NCBI GenBank assembly: GCA_964601275.1 | Contig: CAZRMV010000004.1 | Span: forward strand, 248,001-312,000 | Length of the DNA: 64,000 nucleotides | Direction of reading: 5' to 3' | Origin: JAOZPE01 sp964601275 | GTDB taxonomy: Bacteria; Krumholzibacteriota; Krumholzibacteriia; JAJRXK01 | Notes under the pieces: generated by a model | Databases searched by the model: none | What the model was told of the DNA's origin: nothing | What the model saw: the letters and a program-made list of their open reading frames with translations, nothing else | In this document: positions 8,670 through 16,540 of the stretch, one piece after another | Layout of the letters: each line of letters opens with the position of its first letter | Position numbering within the stretch: position 1 is the first letter of the stretch | Translations under genes and position numbers: made by a program

Positions 8670-9263
8670 ATGCGCTTGTCCATTCCACGGTGGGCTTTCG
8701 CCCTCACGGGAATCCTCTGGGTCCTCATCGCCGGAGGGGGGTGTTCCGGCGACCGACAGCCGACCGAGATCGTCTCCCGTCCGGACAACATCCTCCAGGA
8801 ACCCTTCTTCAAGACCGCCTTCTCACTCTTGGGCGATGTCTACGACCAGTTGACCGACCCGGCGGTGCGGGCCGAGATGCGCCTGCATCTGTTGGCCGGC
8901 CGGGATGCGTGGGCGTGGAAACGCCTGGGCTACACCCAGGAGGAGCTGGGTGCGTTCCTGGCCCGCCTCGAGTTGTTGCGACCGGGCCTGGAGAGCCGGT
9001 GGCCCGAACTGTTGGAGACTTCGCCTCCCGCGAGGGAAATCGACCCGCGTCGAGGGTTGGTCGAGCTGCTGGGGAGCGATGTCTCCTGGCCGCGACGAGA
9101 AGAGAACGCCTTGAAGACTGTCGACATCTGGTGCGCCATCGATCTCTTCTTCAGCGAGTATCAGAGCTGTGTCAACAGCCCGGTACTGCACGACGAGCTG
9201 AGCTGTATCATCCGGGCGTATTGGATCTTCGTCATCGCGCTCGTCGACGGGTGCCCCGGTTGA
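8670..9263 (+). CDS. Putative lipoprotein of unknown function
   Basis: 197 residues. An ATG at 8670 has AAGGGAG 9 bp upstream, whereas a TTG at 8661 abuts it and is unlikely. The N terminus WAFALTGILWVLIAGGGCSG is a hydrophobic export signal with Cys25 in a weak lipobox (GGGC). The mature part is largely helical with several conserved-looking tryptophans and three cysteines near the C terminus (IWCAID, SCVNS, SCIIR). I do not recognise a domain. It is convergent with the secreted protein at 9309-9908. Confidence 0.65.
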   Translation: MRLSIPRWAFALTGILWVLIAGGGCSGDRQPTEIVSRPDNILQEPFFKTAFSLLGDVYDQLTDPAVRAEMRLHLLAGRDAWAWKRLGYTQEELGAFLARLELLRPGLESRWPELLETSPPAREIDPRRGLVELLGSDVSWPRREENALKTVDIWCAIDLFFSEYQSCVNSPVLHDELSCIIRAYWIFVIALVDGCPG

Positions 9264-9308
9264 CGGGTGTGGTCATGATGCGGCTGGAGTCCTGGAATGG
9301 AACGCGGC

Positions 9309-9908
9309 CTATTGCCAGTGTTCCTTGAGAACGCTCCAGCTCGTCGATTCCGTCCCGGCCACAACGTCCAGATCGAGGTCATCGAAATAGGCCGCGTCTC
9401 CCAGTTGATACGAACCGAACTCCACCCGGCGGATGCGTGGCCGGTCCGGCGGAGGAGCGAGGACGAGGGTCTGGGGCACTCCGACGGTGTCATTGCCGGG
9501 AGTGCTCCAGGCGATATCGAAGAATCCGTCGTCGGAGAACGCCTTGAGGTAGGCGGTGGTATTGGGGCCGCGGTGCACCACGGTGATCGCGACGCGGTTC
9601 TGGAGCTGATCGAAGACGACCACGAACCAACCGGTTTCGTCCTTGGTGGACGGGCACTGTCCCACCGCTTGATAGGACAGGACATTGGGGGGCGAGATCA
9701 CCGTCTCGCAGGGGGGAATCGCGAGGATGCTGTCCAGGCCGGTACCCACCGCCGAGATATGTACCCCCATGAACGCGTAGTGTTCGTTGAGGAGTGTCCC
9801 TTCGGGGACCTCGTCGAAGCCGAGGACGTCGGCCTGGACCGGTCGGACCCCCGGCAATCCCAGGAGGAGGGACACGAGAAGAACGGCGAGAGCCGACTTG
9901 GCGGCCAT
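9309..9908 (-). CDS. Secreted beta-sandwich-like protein with C-terminal W-x-x-L-K motif
   Basis: 199 residues with a signal peptide (LAVLLVSLLLGLPGVRPVQA). The mature protein starts VLGFDEVPEGTLLNEHYAFM, a pattern (F-D, G-T-x-L, Y-x-x-x-G-V) common at the start of extracellular beta-sandwich domains in many environmental bacteria; a second half (GWFVVVFDQLQNRVAITVVH, then a late AAYFDDLDLDVV) fits the same fold. It ends TSWSVLKEHWQ, like the proteins at 4343-4792 and 11563-12048. Lies 60 bp downstream of proline dehydrogenase on the same strand. Function unknown; export is well supported. Confidence 0.72.
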   Translation of the reverse strand: MAAKSALAVLLVSLLLGLPGVRPVQADVLGFDEVPEGTLLNEHYAFMGVHISAVGTGLDSILAIPPCETVISPPNVLSYQAVGQCPSTKDETGWFVVVFDQLQNRVAITVVHRGPNTTAYLKAFSDDGFFDIAWSTPGNDTVGVPQTLVLAPPPDRPRIRRVEFGSYQLGDAAYFDDLDLDVVAGTESTSWSVLKEHWQ

Positions 9909-9968
9909 GGCGGGCTCGAGCCTCCGGATCCATCGAGAAGAAGGGGGACCTTCGGTTTCCAGTATACC

Positions 9969-11078
9969 TCAGTTTCCGCGCGTGCGGAAGATTCCCTGGA
10001 AGAGACTCTTGACCACCGAGTGCAGGACGTCCGGGTTGTTCTCCAACCGGCGCATGCTGTAGGCGTACCACTGACGCCCGTAGGGCACATAGAGGCGCAC
10101 GGTGATGCCGCGGTCCACGAGTTCCTGCTGGAGAGCGCGCCGAGGGACGCCCAGGAGCATCTGCACTTCCAGTTCCTCGTCGGACTTGCCCATCTCCCGG
10201 GCGATGTCCAGGGCCTTGCGGATGCACCATTCCTCGTGGGTGGCCAGCGCCACGTGTTGCCCGTTCTCCCACATGACCCGCAGCAGCTCGAGCATGTGGC
10301 GCTTCATGGCGTCCTTGTCCTGGAGCGCGATCTCCGGGGGCTCGCGGTAGATCCCGATGCACAACCTCACATTCGGTTTCAGGGGCTTGAGCACCTCGAC
10401 GTCGTCCTTGGTGCGGAAGAGACGGGACTGGAGCACGATGCCGACATTGTCGTGTCCCTTCTCTTTGAGCGTCCGATAGATGCGCAGGGTGCTGTCGGTG
10501 GTCGACGAATCCTCCATGTCCAATCGCACGAACTTTCCCGCCGCGGCCGCGTGACGCAGGATGTCTTCGGTGCGCTCGACGCAGTTCTCCTCGTCGATGA
10601 GCTGTCCCAAGGCGGAGAGCTTGATGGAGAGATTGGCATAGGGAAGCGCGCGGATCTGCTCGATGAGGCGCCGGTACTCCTGGTGGTAGGCGTCCACGTC
10701 GGCCTGGTTGGCGACATCTTCTCCGAGCACGTCGAGGGTCGATTGGAGGCCGTGCTTCGCGTGGAGCTGCCGGGCCCGGGTGATTCCCTCCTCGAGGGTC
10801 TCGCCGGCGATGTAGGGGGCGGCGAAGGGCTTGACCAGGGGCTTGGGCAGGATGCGCAGCGAACGGGCGAAAAGACGTTGAAGGCGACGTCCCGGTCCCT
10901 CGCTGGGAGGCAGGTGGCTGGCCGCCTGGCCCCATTGCTGCGCGGGATGTCCCACCGGGCGGGACGATGCGGGCGCCGCCTCCTCGGTGGGGCGGGTGGA
11001 ATCCAGTCGGGTGTTCACGAAACCTCCCCATCCCCGGTGGGTGGACCTTCGGTCGGCCGCGGTGCCGGCCGCTCCCAT
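9969..11078 (-). CDS. Proline dehydrogenase (monofunctional)
   Basis: 369 residues from an ATG at 11078 with a perfect GGAGGTGA 5 bp upstream; a GTG at 11018 with GGGGAGG is a second possible start (349 residues). Proline dehydrogenase oxidises proline to pyrroline-5-carboxylate using FAD. Visible family features: NLSIKLSALG, FVRLDMEDSSTTDSTL, VGIVLQSRLFRT, NVRLCIGIYREPPEIA, HVALATHEEW and the C-terminal YVPYGRQWYAYSMRRLEN, whose arginines bind the proline carboxylate. The first 60 residues are proline/alanine-rich and look disordered. There is no P5C dehydrogenase domain or gene next door, so the second step must be encoded elsewhere. Confidence 0.92.
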   Translation of the reverse strand: MGAAGTAADRRSTHRGWGGFVNTRLDSTRPTEEAAPASSRPVGHPAQQWGQAASHLPPSEGPGRRLQRLFARSLRILPKPLVKPFAAPYIAGETLEEGITRARQLHAKHGLQSTLDVLGEDVANQADVDAYHQEYRRLIEQIRALPYANLSIKLSALGQLIDEENCVERTEDILRHAAAAGKFVRLDMEDSSTTDSTLRIYRTLKEKGHDNVGIVLQSRLFRTKDDVEVLKPLKPNVRLCIGIYREPPEIALQDKDAMKRHMLELLRVMWENGQHVALATHEEWCIRKALDIAREMGKSDEELEVQMLLGVPRRALQQELVDRGITVRLYVPYGRQWYAYSMRRLENNPDVLHSVVKSLFQGIFRTRGN

Positions 11079-11140
11079 GATAGTCACCTCCGGCCGGTGG
11101 CGACAAAGGAAGATCGGCGGCCGGCGCCGGAACCAAGGAC

Positions 11141-11170
11141 TGGACACCGGGGTCGGGGATCGGCTAGAAT
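11141..11170 (+). promoter_or_regulatory. Promoter for the candidate 6S-like RNA
   Basis: TGGACA (11141-11146), 18 bp, TAGAAT (11165-11170). No open reading frame with a ribosome site follows within 180 nt; instead a long self-complementary segment and a strong hairpin follow. Confidence 0.5.
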
Positions 11171-11176
11171 ATCCTT

Positions 11177-11384
11177 CATCGACGCCGTCGAATGAAACAT
11201 GGGATACGGCAGCTGCGCCCTCGCCTTCGTGCTCTCGATCGTTTCCCGCGCGGCGGCTTCCGTCACCCCAGCCGGGACCAGCCGGTGACGGAGACCTTGC
11301 CCGCGCCGTCCGAGAGCGGCGCAACGAAGGTTCGAGCGTGAGCGCGCGCCGTCTGGAGAAGGCCCGCAGATCGCGGGCCTTCTC
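11177..11384 (+). ncRNA. Candidate 6S-like rod-shaped RNA with terminal hairpin
   Basis: Downstream of the promoter at 11141-11170 the strand folds into one long interrupted hairpin. Pairings that I can read: ACGGC 11206-11210 with 11348-11352; CTCG 11220-11223 with 11333-11336; CCTTCGT 11224-11230 with 11324-11330; GCTCTCG 11231-11237 with 11311-11317; GCGCGG 11248-11253 with 11301-11306; TCCGTCACC 11259-11267 with 11284-11292. The stretch 11238-11247 opposite 11307-11310 would be a central bubble. A rod of about 150-180 nt with a central bubble is the architecture of 6S RNA, which binds the sigma-70 RNA polymerase holoenzyme. The pairing is seen; the 6S identity is inference, and another regulatory RNA is possible. 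Confidence 0.45.
11356..11384 (+). terminator. Strong hairpin ending the candidate RNA
   Basis: A perfect 12-bp stem (11356-11367 with 11373-11384, GAGAAGGCCCGC and its complement) and a 5-nt loop AGATC. It has no run of T after it (GTCTGT), so it may be a weak intrinsic terminator or a 3'-end stabilising stem. Confidence 0.5.
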
Positions 11385-11401
11385 GTCTGTGAGATGCCCC
11401 C

Positions 11402-11431
11402 TTGCCTGCGGAGAACGATTCCTGCTATCCT
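11402..11431 (+). promoter_or_regulatory. Putative promoter for the MopE-like gene
   Basis: TTGCCT (11402-11407), 18 bp, and an extended -10 TGCTATCCT (TATCCT at 11426-11431). It lies just after the hairpin at 11356-11384 and would give a leader of about 125 nt before the ATG at 11563. Confidence 0.42.
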
Positions 11432-11562
11432 GGGCCTATCAGAACTCCACGTAGGGGTTCTTCGGCGCCTGTCTCTTTCCCCCGGTTCCCCCTTCCCCCG
11501 CCGGCCGGTCGAAGTCGCCCTGAGGGTGGAGCCCACTTCCCCCCCTGTGGAGGTAGGTACCT

Positions 11563-12048
11563 ATGACCACTCGGCAAACGTCGATCACCCTTCTCTCCCT
11601 CTCATTGGTTTTTCTCCTGGTCGTCTTCGCCGGCGGGATCGCCCGGGCCCAGTGCCCGGTGGACGCCGACGGGGACGGCCACATCTCGGTGGCTTGCGGG
11701 GGCGACGACTGCGATGACACCGACGGTTCCATCTTCCCCGGGGCGCCGGAGATCCCCGCCGACGGCATCGACCAGGACTGTGACGGTCTCGAGATGTGCT
11801 ACGCAGACCAGGACGGCGACGGCTGGGGCGATCCCAATTCGTTCGTGACCAGCAGCGACTTCTCCTGTCAGTCGCCGCCGACCTCGCCCAATGGCTGGGA
11901 CTGCGACGACACCGATGCCAGCATCCATCCCGGCGCCGTCGACATCCCGGGCAACGGGATCGACGAAGACTGCAATGGGCAGGACGCCTCGCCGGTGGGC
12001 AATGCTCCCCAGCACTGGGGGATGCTCAAGGCGCGTTTCGACGGGTGA
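11563..12048 (+). CDS. Secreted MopE-like metal-binding-motif protein
   Basis: 161 residues; ATG with GGAGGT 6-7 bp upstream. Signal peptide to about residue 29 (GGIARAQ). The mature chain carries two copies of the acidic MopE-type motif, DCDDTDGSIFPGAPEIPADG and DCDDTDASIHPGAVDIPGNG, each followed by G-I-D-x-D-C-x-G, plus a DQDGDGWGD loop between them. MopE-type motifs are associated with copper or calcium binding in secreted proteins; which metal is bound here is not known. The chain ends QHWGMLKARFDG, matching the C-terminal motif of two other secreted proteins in the window. Two hairpins follow the stop codon. Confidence 0.82.
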   Translation: MTTRQTSITLLSLSLVFLLVVFAGGIARAQCPVDADGDGHISVACGGDDCDDTDGSIFPGAPEIPADGIDQDCDGLEMCYADQDGDGWGDPNSFVTSSDFSCQSPPTSPNGWDCDDTDASIHPGAVDIPGNGIDEDCNGQDASPVGNAPQHWGMLKARFDG

Positions 12049-12055
12049 TCGGCCG

Positions 12056-12122
12056 GTCCCGCCCTTGCCGGGACGGTACCAACGATCGAGGAACGGCTCC
12101 GGCGACATGGGTCACCGGAGCC
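12056..12122. terminator. Two hairpins between convergent genes
   Basis: GTCCCG 12056-12061 pairs with CGGGAC 12069-12074, and GGCTCCGG 12095-12102 pairs with CCGGAGCC 12115-12122 (extendable across a mismatch to GAC/GTC). They sit between the MopE-like gene ending at 12048 and the convergent gene ending at 12178, so they could stop transcription from both sides. Neither has a clear T run. Confidence 0.45.
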
Positions 12123-12177
12123 AACTTCATCCAGGAATGACGACCCCCGGAAGCCGTGGGGGCCTCGAGCCCGTGGG

Positions 12178-15100
12178 CTAGCGCAACAGCGCCATCTTGC
12201 GCACCTCGGTGCGGCCGAAGCCCTCGGCGCGGTAGAAGTACACTCCGCTGGCGACGGGCCGGCCCGCAAGGTCGGTCCCGTTCCAGTGGAACAGGCGGAT
12301 TCCGGCTTCCACCGGACCATTGTGCAGGGTGGCGATCCGCCGTCCCCGTGCGTCGAAGATCTCCAGCTTCAGGTGCCCCGCGGCCGGGGCGGTGAAGCGG
12401 ATGCTGGTGCGCGGGTTGAAGGGATTGGGGTGGTTCTGGGACAGTTCGAAGCGCCAGGCCGGGGTGTCCCCGGTGCCTACGGTCGCGCAGAAACCGGTGG
12501 CTCCGGTGATCATCAGCATTTCCTGCAGCACTTCCCCGCGGGTGACCAGGTCGAGCGATCGCGACCCACCCGGAGCGACCGCGATGAAGGACAGGTCGAA
12601 GGGATGGAAGCCGGTGCGCTTGGTCCACCCGTTCTCCTGGCGCTCCCACCAGACGCCGGCGACGACCGGTGGAAGGTAGGAGTCACCGACCGGGTTGAGG
12701 AAACCATGGCTGACCCGCGGACCCGCGCCGAAGGCGTCGATCGTATCGAAGGTGTTGATCGATGGACATCCCCCATCGGCGCTGAAGGTCCGGGTGAACC
12801 ATCCCGGAGGGTTGTTGGAGGTCGGCTGGACGCCGGGGTTGGTCTGTCCCCCGATCTGTCCGGCCACGTCGGAATCGATGAAATCGACCCCGAGATCGTT
12901 GTGCAGGAAGGCGGTGGTCGCGCTTCCCTGCCCGCTCAGGGCCCCGGCCAGGTTGTCACCGAAGAGCAGCAAGGAGCGCTCTCCGGCGCCATGCAGCCAG
13001 CCCTGGAGCAATGCGAGATCATCGGCCTTGTCGTTCGGATAGCTTCCACTACCGTCGGAGATGGTCTGCGAACCCTGGGTGCCCGCCAGGTAGACGAGGC
13101 GGTCATAGCCGTCGAGCTGGGCGACGACGGCGCCGCGGTGATGCGATGCTCCGAGGCCGTTGCCCACTCCCGAGTTGGGGGCGCGGGTGCGATAGACGTC
13201 GTAGTCGATGCCTTCGTTCCAGCAGATCACCCCCAGGGTCTCCCGGTAGATATCGCCGCGGAAGCTGAAGAAGTTGTCATCCCAGATGAGGGTTCGCGCC
13301 AGCTGTTGGCCACTGTCGTCGAGCTTGGGCAAGGCGTGCAGGGTGAAGCCGGCCGGCCACACCGTCGATGGCCCGAAGTCGAGGAAGCCGCCGAGATCGG
13401 CGGGAAGGGTGGTGACCCCACCCTGGTCGTCGGCCGCCTCGACGTACCAGTGCATGACGTCGCCGCCGAAGAACAGGGGCGGTTCATCGGCCTGGTGCGG
13501 CGCGTTGAGGTCGGCCGGGCCGTCGGGCAGGTCGAAGAAGTACCGGGGCCAGACGCGCACCCCCGTGGCCGTGGTGGCCGGACTACCCGCGACCTCGTAG
13601 ACGTAGACCGGCCACGCACTCTGGGGATCGTGCGCTTCCAGGGTCGCTCCGAGCTGGGCCAGGGCGGCGGCGCGCTCGGTGGCGAAGTACGGATTGACGA
13701 GGTGCGCCACGTGCAGGACCCCGCCGGTCGCCGAGTCGGCCAGGGCGCGTCCGGGGGTGATCGATTGGATGCTCACCACCATCGAGTCCCCTGGAACGGT
13801 CTGGGGAAAGGAAACCGCGATGTCCCGGGCCATATCCAGGCGCACCGGTCCGGTGAGGGTCCCGTCGGCGGGGAATCCGTCCTGGAAGGAATCGAGATCC
13901 CGGAGACTGATGCGAGGCCCCGCCGGCCGGATCTTGGCCAGGGAAACGTTGTCGTACAGGGGAGCGATGGTGGCGCAGTTCCCGGGGAGCTGGAAGATCT
14001 CTGCCGCGTCGATGACGCCCAGGGCGACCTGTACGCTCTCCACGTCGGCGAAGGAGTCGAAGAGCCGGGTGAGATCGATCTGCTCGTGCTTCCACTGCGG
14101 CGGGATGTTCGACCCGTAGTAGAACAGGTCGCTCTTCCAGCTTCTCCAACCTTCGGCGATCGTGTAGTAGCGCATGTGCCAGGACGAGAAGATCCCATCG
14201 CTGAAGGGAAAGTCGTAGTAGGCGTCGTACTGCAGGATCACCCCTCCGATGTCGGTGTCATCATCCGGGCCGGGAAGATCCCAGGGAATCGCCGGCGACC
14301 AGATCTGGTTGTGGATGGGAATGGCGTCCGCCCCGCTGATGCCGTCGGTGTAGTTCACCACCCACGGGTATCCCGAGGAGGCGCACTGGCTGCCCCCGGT
14401 GCTCACTCCCGGAGCGTTGTTGGGCGGGGTGCCGTCGTCGATGAACCCGGCGACGACACTCGCGTTGTCGGTGCACGGGTCGTGGTCGGCCAGGTTGGAG
14501 AAAAGCTTGGCGAAGTCCCCGGCGAAGGGCCCCATGGCGGGAAGCCAGCCGCTGGTTCCCGGCCCGGCGCCGTTGTCATGCCCCTCGACCGAGCCCTCGG
14601 GGAGGTCTCCCAGCTTGCCGGACAGCGGCTCCCAGTCGGCGACCGAGACCACGCTTCCGTTGACTTCGACCAGGATACTGTCGATCGCGGCGGCACCGAG
14701 GCCGCCGGTGGAGAACAGCCCGTCTTCGTCGGACCAGGCTCCATCGGTGATGACCCGAAGGCGCAACACGATGTTGCCCGTCGAATCGTACTCGGCGGGA
14801 AGGAAGACGATGCCACCGTGGTCTTCACTGTCGAAGATCTGGGCGCTCCCATCCCCCCCGTCCTGGCTGAAGAGGACTTGCCAGGCCGCGCCGGTCTCGT
14901 ACTCCACGTAGAGGTAGTCATAGTTCGGTTCGAGGAAGTGGTTGTAGTGGAAACGCAACCGGACCGTCGTGGTGTCGGCCGCGGGATCGAACGAGGGATC
15001 GAGTACGGAGGGATCGAAACGGAACTCGAGCCGGTCGTCCCACATGTTGCCGTAGCCGACGTAGTCGCTGCCTTCATGATGGGAGATGACGCCCCAGTTG

Positions 15101-15435
15101 CCCGGGGTGGGGTCCAGGTTGCCACAGTTGATCTGGCTGGCATGCCAACGGGGTTGCACCGCGTTCTCGGTGGGATCGTGGGTGGTCCAGCCGTTCCAGT
15201 CGGGTTGACCCAGGATGTCCTCGAAGGTGCCTTCGAGGCTGCCGGGGGCTCCGTAGAGATAGAATGTATCGCTGGCGGTGTTGCTGAAGAGGGAGGGACT
15301 CGAGGTGGAAGGGACCGGTGGGCTGGGTGGGGCGAAGGTGCGGCGGTCGATCTCCGCGGGGGATGGGGGGCGGGCGAAGGCACCCCCGACGAAGAGGATG
15401 CTCACCAGGAGCGAGCCGAGAGCGGTGATCTTCAT
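12178..15435 (-). CDS. Large secreted protein with FlgD-like/T9SS-type C-terminal domain
   Basis: 1085 residues from an ATG at 15435 with GGAGGT 5 bp upstream. Signal peptide to about residue 22 (LFVGGAFARPP). Most of the chain is beta-rich with many aspartates and aromatic residues; a stretch with GSQTISDGSGSYPNDKADDL and a later LLLFGDNL resembles secreted FCB proteins whose roles are not known. The last 90 residues begin NHPNPFNPRTSIRFTAP and end EVRKMALLR, the FlgD-Ig-like type A tail used as a sorting signal by type IX secretion in Bacteroidota and present in many FCB phyla. So export beyond the outer membrane is likely; the function of the body is unknown. No T9SS machinery genes are in the window. 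Confidence 0.8.
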   Translation of the reverse strand: MKITALGSLLVSILFVGGAFARPPSPAEIDRRTFAPPSPPVPSTSSPSLFSNTASDTFYLYGAPGSLEGTFEDILGQPDWNGWTTHDPTENAVQPRWHASQINCGNLDPTPGNWGVISHHEGSDYVGYGNMWDDRLEFRFDPSVLDPSFDPAADTTTVRLRFHYNHFLEPNYDYLYVEYETGAAWQVLFSQDGGDGSAQIFDSEDHGGIVFLPAEYDSTGNIVLRLRVITDGAWSDEDGLFSTGGLGAAAIDSILVEVNGSVVSVADWEPLSGKLGDLPEGSVEGHDNGAGPGTSGWLPAMGPFAGDFAKLFSNLADHDPCTDNASVVAGFIDDGTPPNNAPGVSTGGSQCASSGYPWVVNYTDGISGADAIPIHNQIWSPAIPWDLPGPDDDTDIGGVILQYDAYYDFPFSDGIFSSWHMRYYTIAEGWRSWKSDLFYYGSNIPPQWKHEQIDLTRLFDSFADVESVQVALGVIDAAEIFQLPGNCATIAPLYDNVSLAKIRPAGPRISLRDLDSFQDGFPADGTLTGPVRLDMARDIAVSFPQTVPGDSMVVSIQSITPGRALADSATGGVLHVAHLVNPYFATERAAALAQLGATLEAHDPQSAWPVYVYEVAGSPATTATGVRVWPRYFFDLPDGPADLNAPHQADEPPLFFGGDVMHWYVEAADDQGGVTTLPADLGGFLDFGPSTVWPAGFTLHALPKLDDSGQQLARTLIWDDNFFSFRGDIYRETLGVICWNEGIDYDVYRTRAPNSGVGNGLGASHHRGAVVAQLDGYDRLVYLAGTQGSQTISDGSGSYPNDKADDLALLQGWLHGAGERSLLLFGDNLAGALSGQGSATTAFLHNDLGVDFIDSDVAGQIGGQTNPGVQPTSNNPPGWFTRTFSADGGCPSINTFDTIDAFGAGPRVSHGFLNPVGDSYLPPVVAGVWWERQENGWTKRTGFHPFDLSFIAVAPGGSRSLDLVTRGEVLQEMLMITGATGFCATVGTGDTPAWRFELSQNHPNPFNPRTSIRFTAPAAGHLKLEIFDARGRRIATLHNGPVEAGIRLFHWNGTDLAGRPVASGVYFYRAEGFGRTEVRKMALLR

Positions 15436-15500
15436 GGTGGACCTCCAGGTCATGCATTCAGCGGTTCGTCGCTGGCCCGACGAGAGGCACCTGCGGGGTC

Positions 15501-15530
15501 AGTCTACACCCTGGAACCGGGGCCTGTCAG
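15501..15530 (-). promoter_or_regulatory. Putative promoter for the secreted protein at 12178-15435
   Basis: Minus strand: CTGACA (15525-15530), 18 bp, TAGACT (15501-15506). Predicted start near 15494, leader about 60 nt. Confidence 0.4.
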
Positions 15531-15609
15531 CGATCATGCTGGTGTTTCTCCGCTCCGGGAGCTAGAATGGCCAAGAATCCCCGGTTTTCCGCCCCAGGAG
15601 GACCTCTTG

Positions 15610-16434
15610 ATGACGCCCGGCAGTGGATCGCGCGTGCGTTCGATGCCGCGAAAGGTGGATGCTCCGATCGTCGAGGGGCTTTCCCATCTCGGTCTGAGTG
15701 ATTACGAGGTGCGGGTCTATCTGGCCATCCTGCGCCACCCCCGCTCCCGCGTTCCCGAGATCGCCCGACTCAGCAAGGTTCCCCAGCCCAAAGTCTACAC
15801 CACCCTGAAGAAGCTCATCGCCCGGGGTCTGTGCGAGAAGCTGTTGGGTCCGGTGAATGCCTACGTCGCCCAGCCTCCCCAGGAGGCCTTCCGTCCCCTC
15901 CTGGAGGACCTGCACGCGCGACAGCAGAAGACCAGGGAAGCCCTGGCCCGCCTGAAGGAGGAATTCGCCACCGCGGGAGGTCCCCTCTGCCGGCGGGACG
16001 GCAGGGTGCGCCTGTACCAGGGTCGACACGCCGCGGCCCGAACCTACAAGATCCTCTTGAACGCGGCCGAGCGGGAGGTCTCCGTGATCGCGCGTTTGCC
16101 CCTGGTGGTCAACGACGACGCGGAGATCGTCCGGGAGAAGGTCGAGTCGGGAGCCCGCGTCCGGCAGCTCTACGAACTCCCCGACGGCCCCACCCCCCAG
16201 ATCCGCCGCATGCTCGCAATCCACCAGGAAAGCGGCGCCCAATTGCGCTGGCGCAAGGGGGTTCCCATGCGCATGGTCATCTTCGACCGCCGGATCACCG
16301 GCTTGCCCATGGTCGATCCCCTGCCGTCGGAGGGGGATGGTTTCACCATGCTGGAGATCCGCAACCAGAGCTTCAGCGAGGGTTTCTGCGAGATCTTCGA
16401 CGAGCTGTGGGAAGGGTCCGAAGTGCTTTCCTAG
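15610..16434 (+). CDS. TrmB-like transcriptional regulator
   Basis: 274 residues; ATG at 15610 with AGGAGG 8 bp upstream. Residues about 20-85 form a winged helix (LGLSDYEVRVYLAILRH, then RVPEIARLSKVPQPKVYTTL and KKLIARGLCEK) of the TrmB type, followed by a coiled region (ARQQKTREALARLKEEFA) and a phospholipase-D-like effector domain (EREVSVIARLPLV ... MRMVIFDRRITGLPMVDP), as in archaeal and bacterial TrmB proteins that sense sugars or other metabolites. It is divergent from the large secreted protein at 12178-15435 with a 174-bp intergenic region, so it might regulate that gene. A TAGAAT -10-like box lies at 15563-15568. The ligand is unknown. Confidence 0.82.
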   Translation: MTPGSGSRVRSMPRKVDAPIVEGLSHLGLSDYEVRVYLAILRHPRSRVPEIARLSKVPQPKVYTTLKKLIARGLCEKLLGPVNAYVAQPPQEAFRPLLEDLHARQQKTREALARLKEEFATAGGPLCRRDGRVRLYQGRHAAARTYKILLNAAEREVSVIARLPLVVNDDAEIVREKVESGARVRQLYELPDGPTPQIRRMLAIHQESGAQLRWRKGVPMRMVIFDRRITGLPMVDPLPSEGDGFTMLEIRNQSFSEGFCEIFDELWEGSEVLS

Positions 16435-16540
16435 GGGACCCACGGTGGTCGGGCAGCGCGTGGCGCCCCGGCGATTCCTGACTCTCCGCTCGTCACGGTG
16501 TTGGCCCGGGAGGTCTCGTCGTAGAGACGCTCACCGGGTC

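Noticed and set aside
5258..8812. A 1184-codon minus-strand frame across kup and the radical SAM gene
   Set aside because: It is antisense or out of frame to two clear genes, is Arg/Pro/Gly-rich and has no recognisable domain.
11324..11345. A GGTTCGAG stretch resembling a tRNA T-arm
   Set aside because: It lacks the matching T stem, anticodon arm and acceptor pairing, and it is explained by the 6S-like helix.
12286..15609. The upstream 1100 codons of an open frame that ends in the TrmB gene
   Set aside because: They are antisense to the large secreted protein; the regulator starts at 15610 behind a good ribosome site.
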